This document shows, piece by piece, positions 5,047 to 5,831 of a stretch of DNA of 5,831 bases; the stretch's first letter is position 1; every line of letters starts with the position of its first letter. The notes below the pieces were generated by a model, which saw only the letters and a program-made list of their open reading frames with translations, made no database searches and was not told the origin of the DNA. The DNA lies in the NCBI GenBank assembly GCA_023418055.1, contig JAEZDP010000219.1, forward strand, positions 1 to 5,831. The letters are read 5' to 3'. Origin of the DNA: Acidobacteriota bacterium (GTDB taxonomy: Bacteria > Acidobacteriota > Vicinamibacteria > Vicinamibacterales > Vicinamibacteraceae). The translations under genes and the position numbers were made by a program.

Positions 5047-5831
5047 CTAGGACGTCAGGATGTCGTCCCAGCCCTTCCGGTACGACGGGCGCTTGATGTA
5101 GGGTGCCGCCTCGGACGCGTTGCTCGCGCGCAGGTTGGCGTGATCCCACTCGATTTTCCGACCCGTGCGGTAGGCAACGTTGCCGAGGTGATTGGCCTCG
5201 GTCGTCCACGCCGCGTACTGGAAGTTCGAGCCAGGCACCGGGCCGTCGCCCTTCGCGTAGTTCACCCACTCCACCCAGTGGCCAGGTGACCGCGGAAGGG
5301 TCGCGGGCGGCGGCGTGAAGTCCACGAAGCGGTCCTCGGGCAGCAGCTTGCCGTTGCCGAGCAGCATGCCCTTTTCACCCATGAAGACCACCGAGCGACG
5401 CCCCCACGACTCTTCCCAGCCTGGCGGCTTGCTCTCGCCCTGGTGCCACACCAGCGTGAGGGCCGGTTGTGCGCCGACCGCGGCGTACTCATAGGTGGCC
5501 CGCAGCGTGGCCGGCGCCAACTCCGGATGCGGCTGAGGGACGTTGTGCGAAACGGACTCGATGCTGAGAGGCGCCAGCCGACGTCCGCCCTGCCCATCGT
5601 CCTGCCACAGGTCGAGCACGGTGTAGGGCACGTCGTTGTCGTGGCTGCCCAGGTCACTCATCGTGCCGTTGCCGAAATCCCACCAGCGATACCAGCGGGG
5701 TCCCGGGAAGTAGGTGTCGTGGTAGGGCCGCTCCGGCGCCGGGCCGATCCACAGGTCCCAATGCAGATGGGGCGGCACGGGCATCGTCTCCTTGAAGCGG
5801 TCGACGATCTGGATGCCGTTCCAGAAGCCGT
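5047..5831 (-). CDS. Gfo/Idh/MocA-family oxidoreductase, C-terminal part (cut by window edge)
   Basis: The frame is open to the right edge of the window, so about 260 C-terminal residues are visible and the gene begins outside. The internal ATG at 5784 is not a likely start: 15 in-frame codons upstream of it (beginning GFWNGIQIVDRFKE) also look coding and are family-like. The visible part is the C-terminal alpha/beta substrate domain of the bacterial-type Gfo/Idh/MocA proteins. Supporting blocks are PVPPHLHWDLWIGPAPERPY, WYRWWDFGNGTMSDLGSHDND with the conserved His near 5641-5643, and NHLGNVAYRTGRKIEWD near the end. The NAD(P)-binding Rossmann half and any Tat signal lie off the window. These enzymes oxidise or reduce sugars and cyclitols such as inositols, but the substrate cannot be assigned. 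The gene lies 83 bases upstream of the desaturase fusion on the same strand and may share a transcript with it. Confidence 0.9.
   Translation of the reverse strand, partial: GFWNGIQIVDRFKETMPVPPHLHWDLWIGPAPERPYHDTYFPGPRWYRWWDFGNGTMSDLGSHDNDVPYTVLDLWQDDGQGGRRLAPLSIESVSHNVPQPHPELAPATLRATYEYAAVGAQPALTLVWHQGESKPPGWEESWGRRSVVFMGEKGMLLGNGKLLPEDRFVDFTPPPATLPRSPGHWVEWVNYAKGDGPVPGSNFQYAAWTTEANHLGNVAYRTGRKIEWDHANLRASNASEAAPYIKRPSYRKGWDDILTS

Overview
The window is uniformly GC-rich and holds four protein-coding genes on two converging pairs. No phage, insertion-sequence, CRISPR, tRNA or rRNA gene was seen. High GC, a Gfo/Idh/MocA protein of the 'bacterial-type' group and short GGTCTGACCCC-type intergenic repeats suggest a soil-type bacterium, perhaps Acidobacteriota such as Vicinamibacteria. 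That placement is an inference from style only.

Left half, + strand. Positions 109-1305 encode an 11-TM-type NRAMP-related transporter of the YcsG kind, which seems to start almost leaderless. A 210-base non-coding gap follows (1306-1515). It holds four direct units repeating at exactly 27 bp, a 10-bp tandem duplication whose second copy supplies a perfect TTGACA -35 box, a short leader hairpin and a strong ribosome binding site. These lead into a gene (1516-2631) for a membrane-anchored dCache sensor protein with no recognisable output domain.

Right half, - strand, read right to left. A Gfo/Idh/MocA-family oxidoreductase (5047-5831) is cut by the window edge. After 83 bases comes the most notable gene (2654-4963), a 769-residue protein. 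It joins a membrane di-iron fatty-acid-desaturase/hydroxylase domain (MocD-like), a Rieske [2Fe-2S] domain and an FAD/NADH reductase domain that is clearly NqrF-like. One chain therefore carries a whole electron route, NADH to FAD to Rieske cluster to di-iron oxygenase. A 16-bp inverted repeat (TGAACC-N4-GGTTCA) overlaps its start codon and looks like a repressor operator. The dCache gene and the fusion gene converge with only 22 bases between their stop codons.

How the genes relate: the MocA-family gene and the oxygenase fusion may be co-transcribed, but the 83-bp gap with its own candidate operator allows independent control. The two + strand genes have no evident functional link to them. 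The substrate of the fusion enzyme cannot be read from this sequence.
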